64,000 nucleotides of DNA, taken from assembly GCA_015178975.1 (NCBI GenBank), contig WHVD01000016.1:806001-870000 (forward strand). Reading direction: 5' to 3'. The first letter of the stretch is position 1. Each line of letters starts with the position of its first letter. This document shows positions 23,612 to 35,386 of this stretch, piece by piece. Below the pieces are notes generated by a model. It did not search any database and was not told the DNA's origin. It saw only the letters and a list, made by a program, of their open reading frames with translations. The translations under genes were made by a program, and so were the position numbers. The DNA comes from Hysterangium stoloniferum (lineage: Eukaryota > Basidiomycota > Agaricomycetes > Hysterangiales > Hysterangiaceae).

Positions 23612-24040
23612 CTTCTGTATATGTATAAAATACCTCTATGCAGTCAAAAATGCTTCTATGCTGACCAGTATGGTGCCAACTGACTAATCATGCAATGCTG
23701 ACTCACAGATGGTACCTTTTACCTGTCTTGTTAGGATTTTGGTGTCTAAAAGCACTCATAACCCACAGTGCTACTTTGTATATAAGTGTTAAAGTCTTAG
23801 TTTCTGGGGCTAAAGAGGACCAGCTCTGGGAGTCTGTAGGGTTAGAATGCACTTAACTGGGAGGTCTGGTTCTACAGGACAAGTGGAGCTTGGCTTCAAC
23901 TCAAGTGTTGCACCCTTGCATGCACTGTTGGGGTGTTCCAGTATTTCAAAACGAGCAAGTAGTATGTAATAGACTAAAAGTCCACACTTAGCTTAATCAG
24001 GCAGGAGGCTGGAATGCTAAGAGTCTCAGCTGGCCAATGA
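23612..24040. other. LTR-like debris, unassigned
   Basis: It contains a diverged minus-strand copy of the shared LTR motif (ggagcttggcttcaactcaa near 23886) and TGTTAGGATTTTGG near 23729, suggesting a decayed LTR. The ends and target duplication could not be defined. Confidence 0.35.
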
Positions 24041-24697
24041 TGTTAACTTCCAGATCAAGTCAGACTTGCTAGTGGATATTCCAGACACTTCCAGAAATAG
24101 TCTGGGAGTTTCTGGAGATCAGTCTCAGGAGTATTGGAATATTACCAGGTTATGAAATGGACTTGGCTTCAGCTTATGTGCTGCACCCTCATGCACTCAT
24201 TTAGGTGTCCATATGCATTTCAGAAGGCCAATATATGCCAGAGAGTTTATGGATATTCAGAGTTCTGAAGAGTTCTGGATATCAAGCATACAGAAAGAAC
24301 AAAGGAGTAGCTTAGGTCAAGACTAATTTGAGATACTAACTGGAGAGTAAGTACATGACTATGGAAGACTATATAGTTGTTCCAATTATTGTACTACAAA
24401 TCTGGGAGTATAATAAAACCTATTTGGAAATTTTTCCAAACTAAGCATATAATAACAAGTCAGATAAATGAGGAACAAGGATGGGGACAGTTTGGGAATA
24501 ATGGCAGGAACAATAAGCAAACAAGTGAATACTTGTCAACAGACAAGTTGCCAAATATGGAACAAGGATGAAGTTTGGAATGTCCAGGAATTGATAGGTT
24601 TCTGGAGGTGGGAATTACTGTATATTGGAATATTGAAATATCCAGGAATGGAGAATTATATTGGAAGATTGAAATATCCAGAAAACAGATCATAACA
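24041..24697 (-). repeat. Decayed LTR related to family D
   Basis: It shares order and sequence with the minus-strand LTR at 61972-62515, for example ggatattcagagttc and gtgaatacttgtcaac, and ends ...cagatcataaca. The flanks do not match (aatga and gaagg), so the boundaries are approximate or one flank was rearranged. Confidence 0.55.
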
Positions 24698-24961
24698 GAA
24701 GGGGTAAAGTCTGACAAGTTCCAGGACATAAGATGAGGCATCTTATGTGGGCAGAATATCTGACTGGGAACTGAGGTGGAGAGTTTGACCAGAGTCTGGG
24801 TCAGGAAATGACTAATGACATGTGGAGACATCAACTGTCAAAGGGTACTTGAGGGATGAGCATTGGGTTCTGGTATATTCCAGATTTTGACACTAGTCTA
24901 GAAGATGGTTCAGGACCTGATATTACTGTATATCTGGGAAATACTCCATGGAGTTTCTGGG

Positions 24962-25696
24962 TGTCATGACTGTGTCACAACACGATGGTCCCCAATGATA
25001 CTATCGTCCACCTGTGTTTCAAGTTACTGGCCAAGTTATTGTATCGGCAACTGTCAGTAACCCGACACTGATGTATACCTTCATGGTGATCAAACCCTGT
25101 TTACACCCCTGTCAAGTTATACTTGTACTATCTGGTTATGCTTTGATATGTTCCTTTTATTATGATGATCTGTTCTACTCTATGTTTCACATATGCCCAT
25201 ATATACTTGTAGCCTGTGGACTATTCCCTTTTCTCATAATCCCGCTCTCAGTTAATCATGGCTTCTGATCTTATCGTAACCTTCTGGTTTCTAGTCAAGT
25301 CTATTTGTCAATAGTATTTCTGCTCTTCCCTTAGTTAGTAGTTTCTAGATGCTGATAACTCGTATATAAACCCACTGTAATGTAGTTACTAGGCAATTAG
25401 AATATTGACTCAGAACACTCATATACATCTCTCATAGTCTCGCTCTAAAGTATCCTGCTCTCCGCCTCTGCTTGCACTCACTCACCCCTTCGGCCCGACA
25501 CTCAACTTATCCTTCAGTTTCCGATTGGTAACCCACCGTGAGGTTTACTCGATAGGACTAGTTTTTGCCCACCCAAAATTTAAGGACACCCAATGGTAAC
25601 TTGCAAGGGTGCAGCATATATACATAAGCTGAAGCCAAGTCCTTCATTTCAGTCCCCATCAGTCCACCAACATCAGTCACTTTTCTGTTCTTAACA
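24962..25696 (+). mobile_element. 5' LTR of a gypsy-type element (family B)
   Basis: A 735-bp LTR from TGTCATGACTGTGTCAC to GTTCTTAACA. The gag start codon follows at 25733, only 36 bp downstream, so this is the 5' LTR. It holds the shared motif acataagctgaagccaagtcc at about 25626-25646. A solo relative is at 18815-19621. Confidence 0.75.
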
Positions 25697-25732
25697 GTAT
25701 ATTCTGATTTCACACTCGCATTTCCATCATTC

Positions 25733-28700
25733 ATGCCTCCAAGGAAGAAAGATGTTAAGCCAAGCAGTGAAGCAGAATCTTCCACCCTCCAATATCCATT
25801 CCTGTATACATCCCGAGCTACTCCAAAAACCCCACAACCAGAAATCTCTGAAGAATCCCACTTTGTGGAAATTACCAGCAATGCTGAAGAAGTTACTGAA
25901 GCCACTGAACCTGAAGCACCTGAAGAGGTTAACAATCAGTCAGCTCTGGGACCCGAACCCAAGGATAGTGACTGGTCTATACCTCAAGCCAGTGGTCCTA
26001 CAAAGTCCACAAAACAAAAGCCGGATTTCTCTCCCAACAAAGCATAGGAATTGTTCTCAGGTACCTTAGGATCCCTTAATGATTTTTTAAAGAACAATAC
26101 CAAAGAAAAGGAACCTGGGCAAACCCAAGTCAATAAACCCAAACCATTTACTGGCTGTAAGGAATCCGGCTATTTACTCTCTCAAATAATCAACAAACGT
26201 TGACACGGCAAGGGATTCAAGAAATAAACAAATAAAGGTCCAGTAATTTGAATACTGATAGATTAATTAGCTGCGCTATTAAGCTTAAACAACTAAAGTC
26301 AATATTTGTTTGGCCTCTTGACAAATTCAGATGAACTTGTAGTGACGTGCTCTACGAAAGTTAAGTTCTCCTTGAGAATAAAGGTTCGGGAGCTGAATGT
26401 ATGCGCAATAAGTCGGCGGAAACTTGTCGTAAGCCTTCACTTTCTTGTAGCCTTTTAGTTTACTATTTATAAAGATTTAACAAGCTGTTAAATAATATAT
26501 AAATAGAGAAATTGTCCGAGAGTCGAATATCCAAGCGTTTGTTTAAAGATTGATTAACTGTGCTGTTAAAATGGGCTCTTGAATAACCTAAACGGGCAGG
26601 GATTTCAGTAATGAGAATTTATTAGGTTTACTTAAGTGATTAGTAAGCCTAAGGGTTTTCCGGGAAGCTGAGGGAACTTAGATGAATTAGCTAAGTTCAA
26701 GAGAAAGAGTTCAAGATGCTGCAAGTGTAGGTGCTTGCAGTTAGATATCAGACTAAGGCTATTTTTGTCCTTAGGATGATTAGATAAGCTTTGAGCTGGT
26801 GCTGTTGATAGTAGTAAAGTAGTAGTGATTTATTCAGTGATTTAGGCCTCCTTTTATACATGTAGAGATTTTTGCTTAATGGATGTCATCAGAAGCTTCT
26901 AAAAGTTTCTATAATTCCGCTATGATGTCATAGCTATCACCCGACTCGAAGATCCGAACCGAAGGTCTGAACCGGTCGAGTCAGGAAATAAACCCGGGAT
27001 GGCCGAGGGTGGAAGCAAAATAAGCTGTGGTGCCGAAACGGAAATAAACGCGGCCGGGCGGCTGCAAAAACTACTCGCGACGATTTGTAAACACATCGTG
27101 ACGTCGTCATCACATGATGTCACGTGATCATGCGATATTAATGCGCATATATGTAGTAATATAATATAATAAAAACCCGGCCTCTCGAAATTAGATAACC
27201 CGGCTTTATTATATTTATATTTCGGCCGCTCTAGGCTTCGATTACATAATGTGATGTCATTCGAAGCTTTGAGTATTCGAAGTTAAAAGGAAATAGCTTA
27301 ATTCTTGAAATAATAAATAAAATAAAATAGAATAAAATAAAATAAAATAAATTCGGGAAAATTAAGGGAAAATTCGTGAATATCAACTGGATACATCACA
27401 CTGGCTCAAACCTGAAGAAATTACTGACATTTCTTATGCAATGTCAATTCAACTTTCAGGACCACCCAGCTGCCTTTGCAATGGATGACCAAAAGGTAAA
27501 TTTCACACTATCTTACCTCAAGGATTCCACAGCAGCCTGGTTTGAACCCACATTTTCCGGCCTCACTTCCAAAGATCCCGATTGGCTCCATGATTGGGAT
27601 GCCTTTGTTGAGGAACTCAAAACAAACTTCAGCCCTTATGACCAAACTGACAATGCCAAGACTGCACTTTCTAATCTCAAAATGAAAGACACCCAACACA
27701 TTACTGACTACATTGTCCAGTTCAACAACCTCACTGTGCATTGTGACTTGGGGTGATTCAGCCTTCCATTACCAGTTCTACTCCAGCCTCCCATCCCACC
27801 TCAAAGACAAAGTTTCTAAAGGGGAAACTGGCAAGCTGAAGACTCCCACTCATGCATCTAAAGGTTCAAAACACGGATGCCCAATATTGGGAATGACGCT
27901 CAGAAATCAGTTGCAAAAACCCATCAGACAAAAAATCATCGGAAACAAGAATACCAACAAGTTGAGTAATCAAAATACCAACAATACTGGCAACTCGAAC
28001 TCCGATAAGAAATCCGACAATAAGGGTTCCAATGGCAAAAAAGGCAAAGGTAAACAGTCGAGCAAGTCTCAAGACAAGGACAAACCTGACCTTACTGGCA
28101 AACTCAGCTCCAACGGCAAGCTCCTACCACAAGAAAAGCAACATTGAATGGACAACAACCTTTGTTTGTTGTGTGCAGATCCCAGACACCGAGTTGCCAC
28201 ATGCCCAAAAGCCACAAAGGCCCAACCAGCCAATACAGCTACTACTTCACAACTGGCTAAACTGGCTGCCAAGTCAAAAAAAGATTAAGCAACTCTCTGG
28301 AATCTGTGCAGTTGGAGAGTTGCATTGAATCTCCCCACACACTGGAAAATTGTCATCTTAACGCATCCACTCTGTATGATCCAAATTCATTGTTTATAAA
28401 TCTCACTTCAGAACCCTTCGGGAGTCTTACTTTTCGAGCTCTCATAGATTCAGGTTCAACCCATTGTTTCATAGATATAAGTTTTTCCTGAAAACATCAG
28501 TTAAAAACCTATGCAATAGATCCAATTCCACTCCAACTTTTCGATGATACCTCAAACTCTGTAATCTCGCAAGCCTGCGAACTCCAACTTCAGTTCCCAT
28601 GTGGAACCTTTCAGACAATTACATTTTTTGTAACACAGTTGGACTCGAGCTACTCCGTGGTTCTAGGACATAACTGGCTCACCCGCTACAATCCATTGAT

Positions 28701-29208
28701 TGATTGGGTATTGGGCAGTATCCATTTCTGAACCCTGCTGGCACCCGATATGACTGGTCTGTCTCTGCCTGTTTTGGCAAATATGGCCTCTACGGCACCT
28801 CCAGCCCCTGTGGCAAATCTGAGCTCTCTGCCTCCCATCTCTCTAATAAACACCACAGCTTTTATGAGAGCCATCAAGTTGGAAGGCTCCTGAGCATTTA
28901 CAGTAAATCTTAAAGTTGACGAAGCTACCAGTTGTTTCACAACTCTGGTGGCTGAACCTATTGCAGATTTGGAAGGTGTTCCAAAAAAATACCATGAATT
29001 TGCAGATGTCTTCAGTAAACAAAAAGCTGATTGACTTACCCCTCACAGGCCCTACAATTTGAAAATTGATATTGAAGAAGGTTCACATCCACCCTTAGGC
29101 CCGGTTTATCCTCCCTTGCAGTCTGAACTATTGGCTATCTGAGATTTCTTGGACAAACACTTGGCTATAGGACTTATCCAACCCTCAAAGTCTCTGTATG
29201 GAGCCCCT
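25733..29208 (+). pseudogene. Gypsy gag-protease-RT remnant
   Basis: The gag begins MPPRKKDVKPSSE and continues, after the solo LTR at 26156-27400, with FNFQDHPAAF, WLHDWDAFVEELKTNFSPYD and LKMKDTQHITDYIVQFN, the gypsy-type retrotransposon gag core. A zinc knuckle CLLCADPRHRVATC follows near 28160-28200. The protease has ALIDSGSTHCFID at about 28440-28478 and VVLGHNWL near 28660. The start of RT is seen as PYNLKIDIEEGSHPPLGPVY. The frame carries stop codons (for example 28488 and 28729) and shifts. RT is cut off just after GAPV at 29208, so RNase H and integrase are missing. Dead element. Confidence 0.8.
26156..27400 (-). mobile_element. Solo LTR of 1245 bp (family J) in gypsy gag
   Basis: Flanked by perfect CTGGC repeats (26151-26155 and 27401-27405), with TG...CA ends (TGTAAGG, ATCACA). 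Excising it with one target copy restores the gag frame as KPFTGSNLKKLL. It is homologous to the element at 34018-35386 in the opposite orientation. A TATA-like promoter (tataaaaggagg on the minus strand, near 26860) gives the orientation. An AAAAT-type microsatellite lies at about 27318-27352. Confidence 0.85.
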
Positions 29209-29768
29209 GTATGAGAAGTATGCTTTTACCACAGTTTCATTGTAGTAAAACACTCCTTTTATTTCATTTATATTTTACATATTTTACTCACATTTTCCTA
29301 TCCTTTACATTCTTTGACTATTGCACCATTTCATTAGTTCGAAGCTCTGTGTATACTTGTGGGTGCTCTCAGCACCAAATAGAGACAGACACACTTTTAC
29401 CCAAGCACCACCACTCGTAAGACACAAACTAGGTCTACAGTGAGCGGTGATCAGGGTAACGTGTCAGCTACCACATAGGTAGCATTATCTGAACTAGTGA
29501 ACACTTCTGGCCAAGAACTATAACAGTCAAGGCCTCCACTCGAATCATCCTTCCTCCCATTCTACTCATTTCTTCATATATAGAATGGTCAGAACTTTCA
29601 CCACTCTTCACAGTGGTGATCCCAGCTGGACCGTACTTCCCCTACAAAGAAAAACATTTTATTTAACTATCAAATTCTAACTACACAGCTGCAATGGTGT
29701 CAACATTTGCGACTTCACAAAACACTGTCTAGAACTCCTTGAACACTGAGCATCACGAATCTGGTTAA
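29209..29768 (+). other. Non-coding sequence between gypsy remnant and unknown ORF
   Basis: It starts abruptly at TGTATGAGAAG where the gypsy RT ends, so a junction or insertion lies at about 29209. No ORF is recognised. It may be an LTR or leader of the element that carries the ORF at 29769. Confidence 0.35.
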
Positions 29769-31169
29769 ATGGAAGGTAACTCGAACTTTGAGCAGTCGAG
29801 TCCCTTGGAAAGGCAAAATGCTCACATCTTCATGAAGAATACCCTGGTCTTCCCACCGAGACAAGTTATGCTGAAGCATCATGGCCAACTATTTTATTCA
29901 GAGCCTGTCAATGTGAAGTGGGGCTCTTACTATGCTTCTCGAGTTTTGAGGGATAAGGTCGTCACTGCCACAAAGGATTACAAGACAAGGTACCCATCCA
30001 TGCCTACGAGAATAGCCATCTGGCTGGGAAGGTACCATGGCATCATATCAGCACAGGACTTATTCACTGGAACTCTCGATGAGGTGACAAAGTTGATCCC
30101 AAAGTGGTCAAATGAAGTGATGTTCTTCTGAGAAAAGGGAATAGCAGGTATCAAGATGGAACTGTTCATTCTGCTCACTGATTTACTTTGTGTGCATGAT
30201 GATCTGCTACAGATTATGCATGTATTGCTCAGAGGGGACCACATCGTGCCAAGGGTTGATACAGATTTCATATACATTCAAATGTTGAAGGAATCCATAT
30301 ACGGTAAACCCTTGAATGTGTGTTTCGCCTACTTTACTCTCAGGGCAAGATTGATGCACAACCTGGAGAGATGTAACAAGATGATGGCAGGATTGCTCAA
30401 CAAGGTTGATGAGCCAGCACGAACACCCTCATCCTCCAGCTCTGGTCCCTTTCATGGAGAATGTCCTGGGATCTATGCCAGATCAACTGCCAAAAAAGGA
30501 CAGTCATATTTTTTGAATGTGTCTACAGAAAAGATCACAGTCAAAGTCATCTCCAGTTCCCCATCATCCTCAGGTCGAGATTCACAGTGTCCTGATGAAT
30601 ATTGCCACCCATCACCTATCCATCCTATCCCATTTACTCCCCTGAGTGGACCCTCCAACAGGTCGTCCAATAGCTCGAACAATTGGGACTGCGAGAAAGG
30701 CTTGGGAACTGGGGGGCAGAAAGCAGATGATGGTTTTGATGATAGAACAGGCCTAGGACAGGACTCACCAACGGTAAAGCCATCCCATCCCACAGAGCTC
30801 AACAAAAGCCTTCCCATGGAGACACCACTGGGAATTCATCAACATAAACCCCTAATTTTAGAATGGGGGGTACTGATGAAGTTTCTGCAAATGGAAGGCA
30901 GTCATGGACACACTGTGCTGGACACCTCTCGACAGACCAAGCCAAGGATAGATACATTCCCATGTGACCCGGAACGCTCCCTCGAAAATTATATCATGTG
31001 GAGGATGATTGTTATGTTGCGAGATTGTTCTGGCACAACAATATCGCAAAAGGGGGTCAGTATAGGGGGTATATGTTACGACCGTGTCGCAACCCTATCG
31101 GCCCCGAGGTTATCGCCACTTGTCAACGTTTCAAGTCATCCTCTCGGAAACCATCGGCACCGAAGCTGA
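29769..31169 (+). pseudogene. Unidentified long ORF of an LTR element, one in-frame stop
   Basis: A single reading frame of about 466 codons from ATG 29769, broken once by TGA at 30129-30131. The first part is basic and globular-looking (around residues 40-115); residues about 210-345 are Ser/Pro/Asn-rich and disordered. The last 30 or so codons run into an LTR fragment at 31074, so the natural end is unclear. I do not recognise the family; it is not gag, protease, RT or integrase. Just before the LTR the sequence is strongly purine-rich (near 31043-31070), like a polypurine tract. The ORF may therefore be the internal coding part of a non-autonomous or captured-gene LTR element. Confidence 0.45.
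31074..31165 (+). repeat. LTR fragment fused to integrase sequence
   Basis: It begins TGTTACGACCGTGTCGCAACC, as family B LTRs do, but stops after about 90 bp and runs straight into integrase coding sequence of another gypsy element. This is a recombination or deletion junction. Confidence 0.55.
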
Positions 31170-31572
31170 CGAATGTTTCGCGAAAGCTATTTCTTCCGCA
31201 CAGGAATATTATCAACGTTCCACGGACAAAAACAGGATCCCACCTCCTAATTTTAAAATCGGTGATCAGGTTTTTGTAAAAGCTCAATTCTTCCGTACTA
31301 CCCGACCTTCTAAAAAACTCGCTGAGAAATTCTTAGGACCTTTTGAAATTATAGCACAAGCCGGTTCACTTTCATGGACTCTCCGTCTTCCCGACAGTAT
31401 GCGAGCAGTCCACCCCGTTTTCCACATTTCCGTGAACCTTGTGTTCCTAACTCAATCCCGGAACATATTCAACCCCCGGGACCTTTATCATTACTCTAAT
31501 CCTTTCTGTTCTTTTTCTGTTCAGTTTCCGACACTTCCATTATCACAATCGTTTTTAGGTTTCGCAAGTTAA
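31166..31572 (+). pseudogene. Gypsy integrase C-terminal fragment
   Basis: Translation shows SAQEYYQRSTDKNRIP, FKIGDQVFVKAQFFRTTRPS, EKFLGPFEIIAQAGSLSWTL and LRLPDSMRAVHPVFHISVN. This is the conserved C-terminal segment of gypsy integrases before the chromodomain. The 5' part is replaced by an LTR fragment and the chromodomain is not recognisable. It belongs to the element whose 3' LTR is at 32916-33606. Confidence 0.8.
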
Positions 31573-31588
31573 AAAATTATTATTAGGG

Positions 31589-32731
31589 CTATTTTAAAGT
31601 CTCTGATACTCCAAATCCACCTTCCGGCTCTTCAGCAATTTCCGCACTTTCCACCATATCCTGCACCTCTTCATCCTCACTCTCTGATTCCTCCGGTCCA
31701 TTTCCCGATGCCCACCTTTTTTCAACACTTTCCGCCAACGGATCGTTAGGCTTTTCCCGTGCCTTATCGGAAAACCTCTCGGATACTGCGATAACACCAA
31801 TGCTAACCATTATCTTCTCCAGGAAGTCGTTTTGCCTCCGGAAATTCTGGATCAATGAACGGAAACCTTTCTCCTGGATATCATTATGGCAATCCATTGT
31901 GTCCCGCATCTTCATGACTTCCGTCCCGATAAAAACCAACATGTCGACGGTTTCCTTTAGGAGTTCAATGCCCATAGTATCCGTGTTCGGCGTCTCAGTG
32001 TCTGCAGCTTTGGCCGCTCCTGAACTTCCCGCATCGTTAACTTTCGGAGTCTTCTCACCTTTTGGAACCCTTTTCGCAGCAAGAGTGCACGGAAGTTTGA
32101 GGACTGCGCAGGGATAGCAAGTTCCGCCCCATTTTACCTTCTGCTTCCAACATGACATGTTCCGTATGGAACATCGATAGCATGGAGTTTCATGGACGAT
32201 TTCCATCCGTTCCGGAGCCTTGACCTTTTGTTTCTGTTTTGGAAGATTAGTCAATTACCGATCTTTTGCAAATGCACTTACTTTAGGACTCGAAGGCCCA
32301 GCTTCTCCCTCTACTTCCACCTCCACGGCTTTTCGCTGTACGCAACAGTTATAGGTTGGAATCACGGAAATTTATGGAATTGAACTTACCTTTCCTTCCC
32401 TTACCTCCTTGCGTTTTTCCGCTGCCTCAGCCTCTCGTTGCTTCTTCTCTTCTTCTTCCTTCGACCTCTGATCCTCCATTACTTTCCGTAACCTCGTCAA
32501 CTCCTTCTCCTTTTCACCTTCGCCCGCTCCATTTCCCGCTTTTCCGCCTCTTCCGCATCTTTCAACTCCTGCATCAACGCCCTTTCCTCCTCCTCCTGTC
32601 GTCGCTTCAACTCCTCCATCCTCTGTCGTTTTTTGTTGAAGTTCTGCGACCTTCGACATCTTTTGAAGTACGGATAATTCGGTATCTGAGTCTTCCGGGG
32701 TAGTGATGAATAATGGCCGACGAATCGACAT
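31589..32731 (-). CDS. Spliced antisense gene inside gypsy element, Zn2Cys6-like
   Basis: A 346-residue gene on the strand opposite to the host gypsy element, between its integrase and 3' LTR. Three exons (32390-32731, 32282-32335, 31589-32233) join in phase 0 with gtaagt donors and introns of 54 and 48 bp, and no stop interrupts the frame. Residues about 70-114 are highly charged (Glu/Lys/Arg) and likely coiled coil. The middle has a basic and acidic linker with KRKAVEVEVEGEAGPSSPKK across the splice sites. Residues 150-181 have C-X2-C-X6-C-X10-C-X2-C-X6-C, the spacing of fungal Zn2Cys6 clusters. The C-terminus is acidic. Function is not known; a DNA- or RNA-binding role is inferred only from the Cys spacing. 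The intact frame beside a decayed pol suggests either recent insertion or constraint. Confidence 0.75.
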
Positions 32732-32915
32732 ACAAGTTGTGGATAAAGAAACAAAAACATTAATTTGAATATCTGGAGGTTTTTATACTCAGCACATCAG
32801 CCGATACTCTCACCTTCATATTTGGGTAAATTCCACGACACATAACAATCAGCCGTCACTTCAATCACTCAGTACCTAATCGCCTCTATGGGATTTTGGC
32901 CTAACAGGGGGGTAC

Positions 32916-33606
32916 TGTTATGACCCATTCCCAGATGTTTCAATATCCGACTTCCGATCTCCGACTTCCGACTTCCGATCTCCGACTTCCGACTTCCGAT
33001 CTCCGACTTCCGACTTCCGATCTCCGACTTCCGACTTCCGATCTCCGACTTCCGACTTCCGATCTCCGACTTCCGACTTCCGATCTCCGACTTCCGACTT
33101 CCGATCCCCGACTACAGAACATCATAGTTACCGTATCATCCACATTCTTCCCTTGTTCCGCATTTGGTAATTTGTCCGTTGACAAGTATTCACTCGTTTG
33201 TTTGTTGTATTCCCGTTTCGGAATATTGTCTCCCTAATATGTCTTATTGTATTTCCGTTTTAAGAACACTTCCGTTTCCGTCTTATTATGGTCTTAGTTT
33301 GTAGTACAATAACGAGTAGACTTATATTAGTTTCCGCGAATTTGTACTTTACTTTAGATCTGATATCAACTTAGTTTCTTATTCCTCCTCCCGTCTTTCT
33401 GTACGCTCGATATTCGGAACTCTTCGGAACTCTGAATATCCATATTTTCCGTCGTAAGTTTTACTTCTGAAATTAAGGACATTGAGCATTTGCGTAGAGG
33501 CGCAGCACATAAGCTGAAGCTGACGTCCTGACCCTATCCACGAGTTTCCGACTTCCCGGTGACTTTCCGATAGTTCCGGAATAAGTTCCCGACACGGCAC
33601 TTAACA
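32916..33606 (+). mobile_element. 3' LTR of gypsy element (family D)
   Basis: A 691-bp LTR from TGTTATGACCCATTCC to CGGCACTTAACA, preceded by the purine tract acaggggggtac. A solo copy in the opposite orientation is at 61972-62515. It contains the 21-bp minisatellite near its start and the shared motif gcagcacataagctgaagc near 33501. On the right it abuts an LTR of family C, into which this element had inserted. Confidence 0.8.
32945..33110 (+). repeat. 21-bp tandem repeat in LTR
   Basis: About eight near-perfect copies of a 21-bp unit containing CCGATCTCCGACTTCC. The solo D copy at 61972 has only a remnant, so the array expanded in this LTR. Confidence 0.9.
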
Positions 33607-34017
33607 CATCCCTCTAACTGAGCCCTGTTCCCATTTTAGTCTAATGACCTATCATGATTTGGACTCCGCTCCCACTCCATTTCCCATTATGGTTTATGAT
33701 CTGTCACAATTCAGACTCCACTCCATTCCATCCTGTTCCTAACACCAAATTTGGTGTTTACTTATCCCATTTTATGTTTTGCTAGTGTTATTTCATTATT
33801 ACTGGATTTGGTATGTTATTCATTCCACAGTCTATATAGTCTGGCAGATGTTATGTTGTACATACAATCCAGTCAGAAAATCAGCTTAGATTCTCCCCAG
33901 TAATCTAGTACATTTTCCGCTCTAAACTCCTCTTTGAATTACACCACTCTCACTAGTCGGAGCCCACAGGCTCTATCTCTTAACCTCCAACTTATTTATC
34001 TTGACTCCCTGACCTCT

Positions 34018-35386
34018 TGTGAGGTATCAGCTTTATCTCATAATTTTCTCTTGAATTTTTTAATATTTTCTCAAATTTATTGTATTTTTATTATATTTTT
34101 ATTGTGAAATATAAGGCTCTATTCCTTTTAACTTCGCATAATAATAGCATATATGGGCTCATATTATGCTATTATTACTTAATTAATTTATTATAATTTT
34201 TAACTAATTATTTATATTTTATTTACTTAGTTATTACAGTCCGGCACATTGCCTTGCTTGTGTGTGTGCATTCGGGCGTCACATGATACATTACCTAATC
34301 CGGCTCACACAGTCACATGCTAGTCACACGAGTGACTGTAACACTAGTCACACGAGTAACTGTCACACGAGTGACTGTCACACAAGTGACTGTCACACAA
34401 GTCACAAGTCACGGTCCGGTGTCGGGATGTCACACAGGTCACAGATGTGACTACGCGAGTCATTAATTAATTCCGCCGACTCATCGTTTGCTTCCGTCCC
34501 CGGGACCGCGGCCTTGAACCTTCATGTTCAAGCCAAAGCTTAGAACCCTTGTCTCAGAGAGGGGAATCATGTGATAAATACAGGGTAAATAATGAGTAGA
34601 ATATGAGGTCATTATGATCTAATTAATGACCTCATAAACTAAATAGTTAGCTAATCATTGAGTTATCAAAATGTATATAAGGAGGGCTAAGTTTCCAATA
34701 AAATCAATCTACCACACACATATTTTACAGTACAGCACAGAAGCTTACCTCATCATCCTAAGGACAATAATAGCCTTAGTCTGATATACTCACTGCAAGC
34801 ACCTACACTTGCAGCATCTTGAATCTTTGTCAGCAACTCTTGGACTTAGCTAATCATCTAAGTTCCCCAGCCTCACAGCTACCCTTTAGGCTTATTAATT
34901 AGATAATAAACCTAATAAGTATCTAAGTATCCTTACTGAAATCCCTGCCAATACTAGATTACTCAAGGCCCAGCCCTAAGTTTATTGAATTAATCAAGTA
35001 CAAGCACTCAGATAATCCAATACAATTTATTTTCTCTATTAATAAATTATTTAACACTTGTTAAATAACTATTAATAGTTACAAATAAGCATACAAGAAT
35101 CCGAAGCTCTTATATCAAGTCTCTGCCAGGTTACTGCGCATATATTCAGCTTCCAGCCCCTATTCTCAAGGAATAGTTCTTTTATTTGCTAAAAGAGTCA
35201 TACACAGTTCTATTGAACCTTTCAATAATCAAAATAAGCATTGATTTGAGTTGTTTAAGCTTCATAGCGCAGCTCATTAATCTATCAGTATTTAAATTAC
35301 TGGACCTTTGCTTGTTTTATTGTTGAAGCTCTGTGACACTATAGCATATATTGAGCTATCTAAGAGAATCCCCTGAATACATTACA
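34018..35386 (+). mobile_element. Solo LTR of 1369 bp (family J)
   Basis: TG...CA ends with perfect CCTCT flanks (34013-34017 and 35387-35391). Homologous to the LTR at 26156-27400, for example gcaagcacctacacttgcag and cattaatctatcagtattt. A TATA-like tgtatataaggagggc at about 34672 marks the promoter. No ORF of note. Confidence 0.85.
34312..34415 (+). repeat. 15-bp tandem repeat in family J LTR
   Basis: Imperfect copies of a unit like gtcacacgagtgact, about six to seven in a row. Absent in the other J copy at the matching place as far as I can see. Confidence 0.7.

Noticed and set aside
32945-33110. Possible CRISPR-like array
   Set aside because: The units are contiguous 21-bp tandem copies without spacers, inside a eukaryotic LTR.
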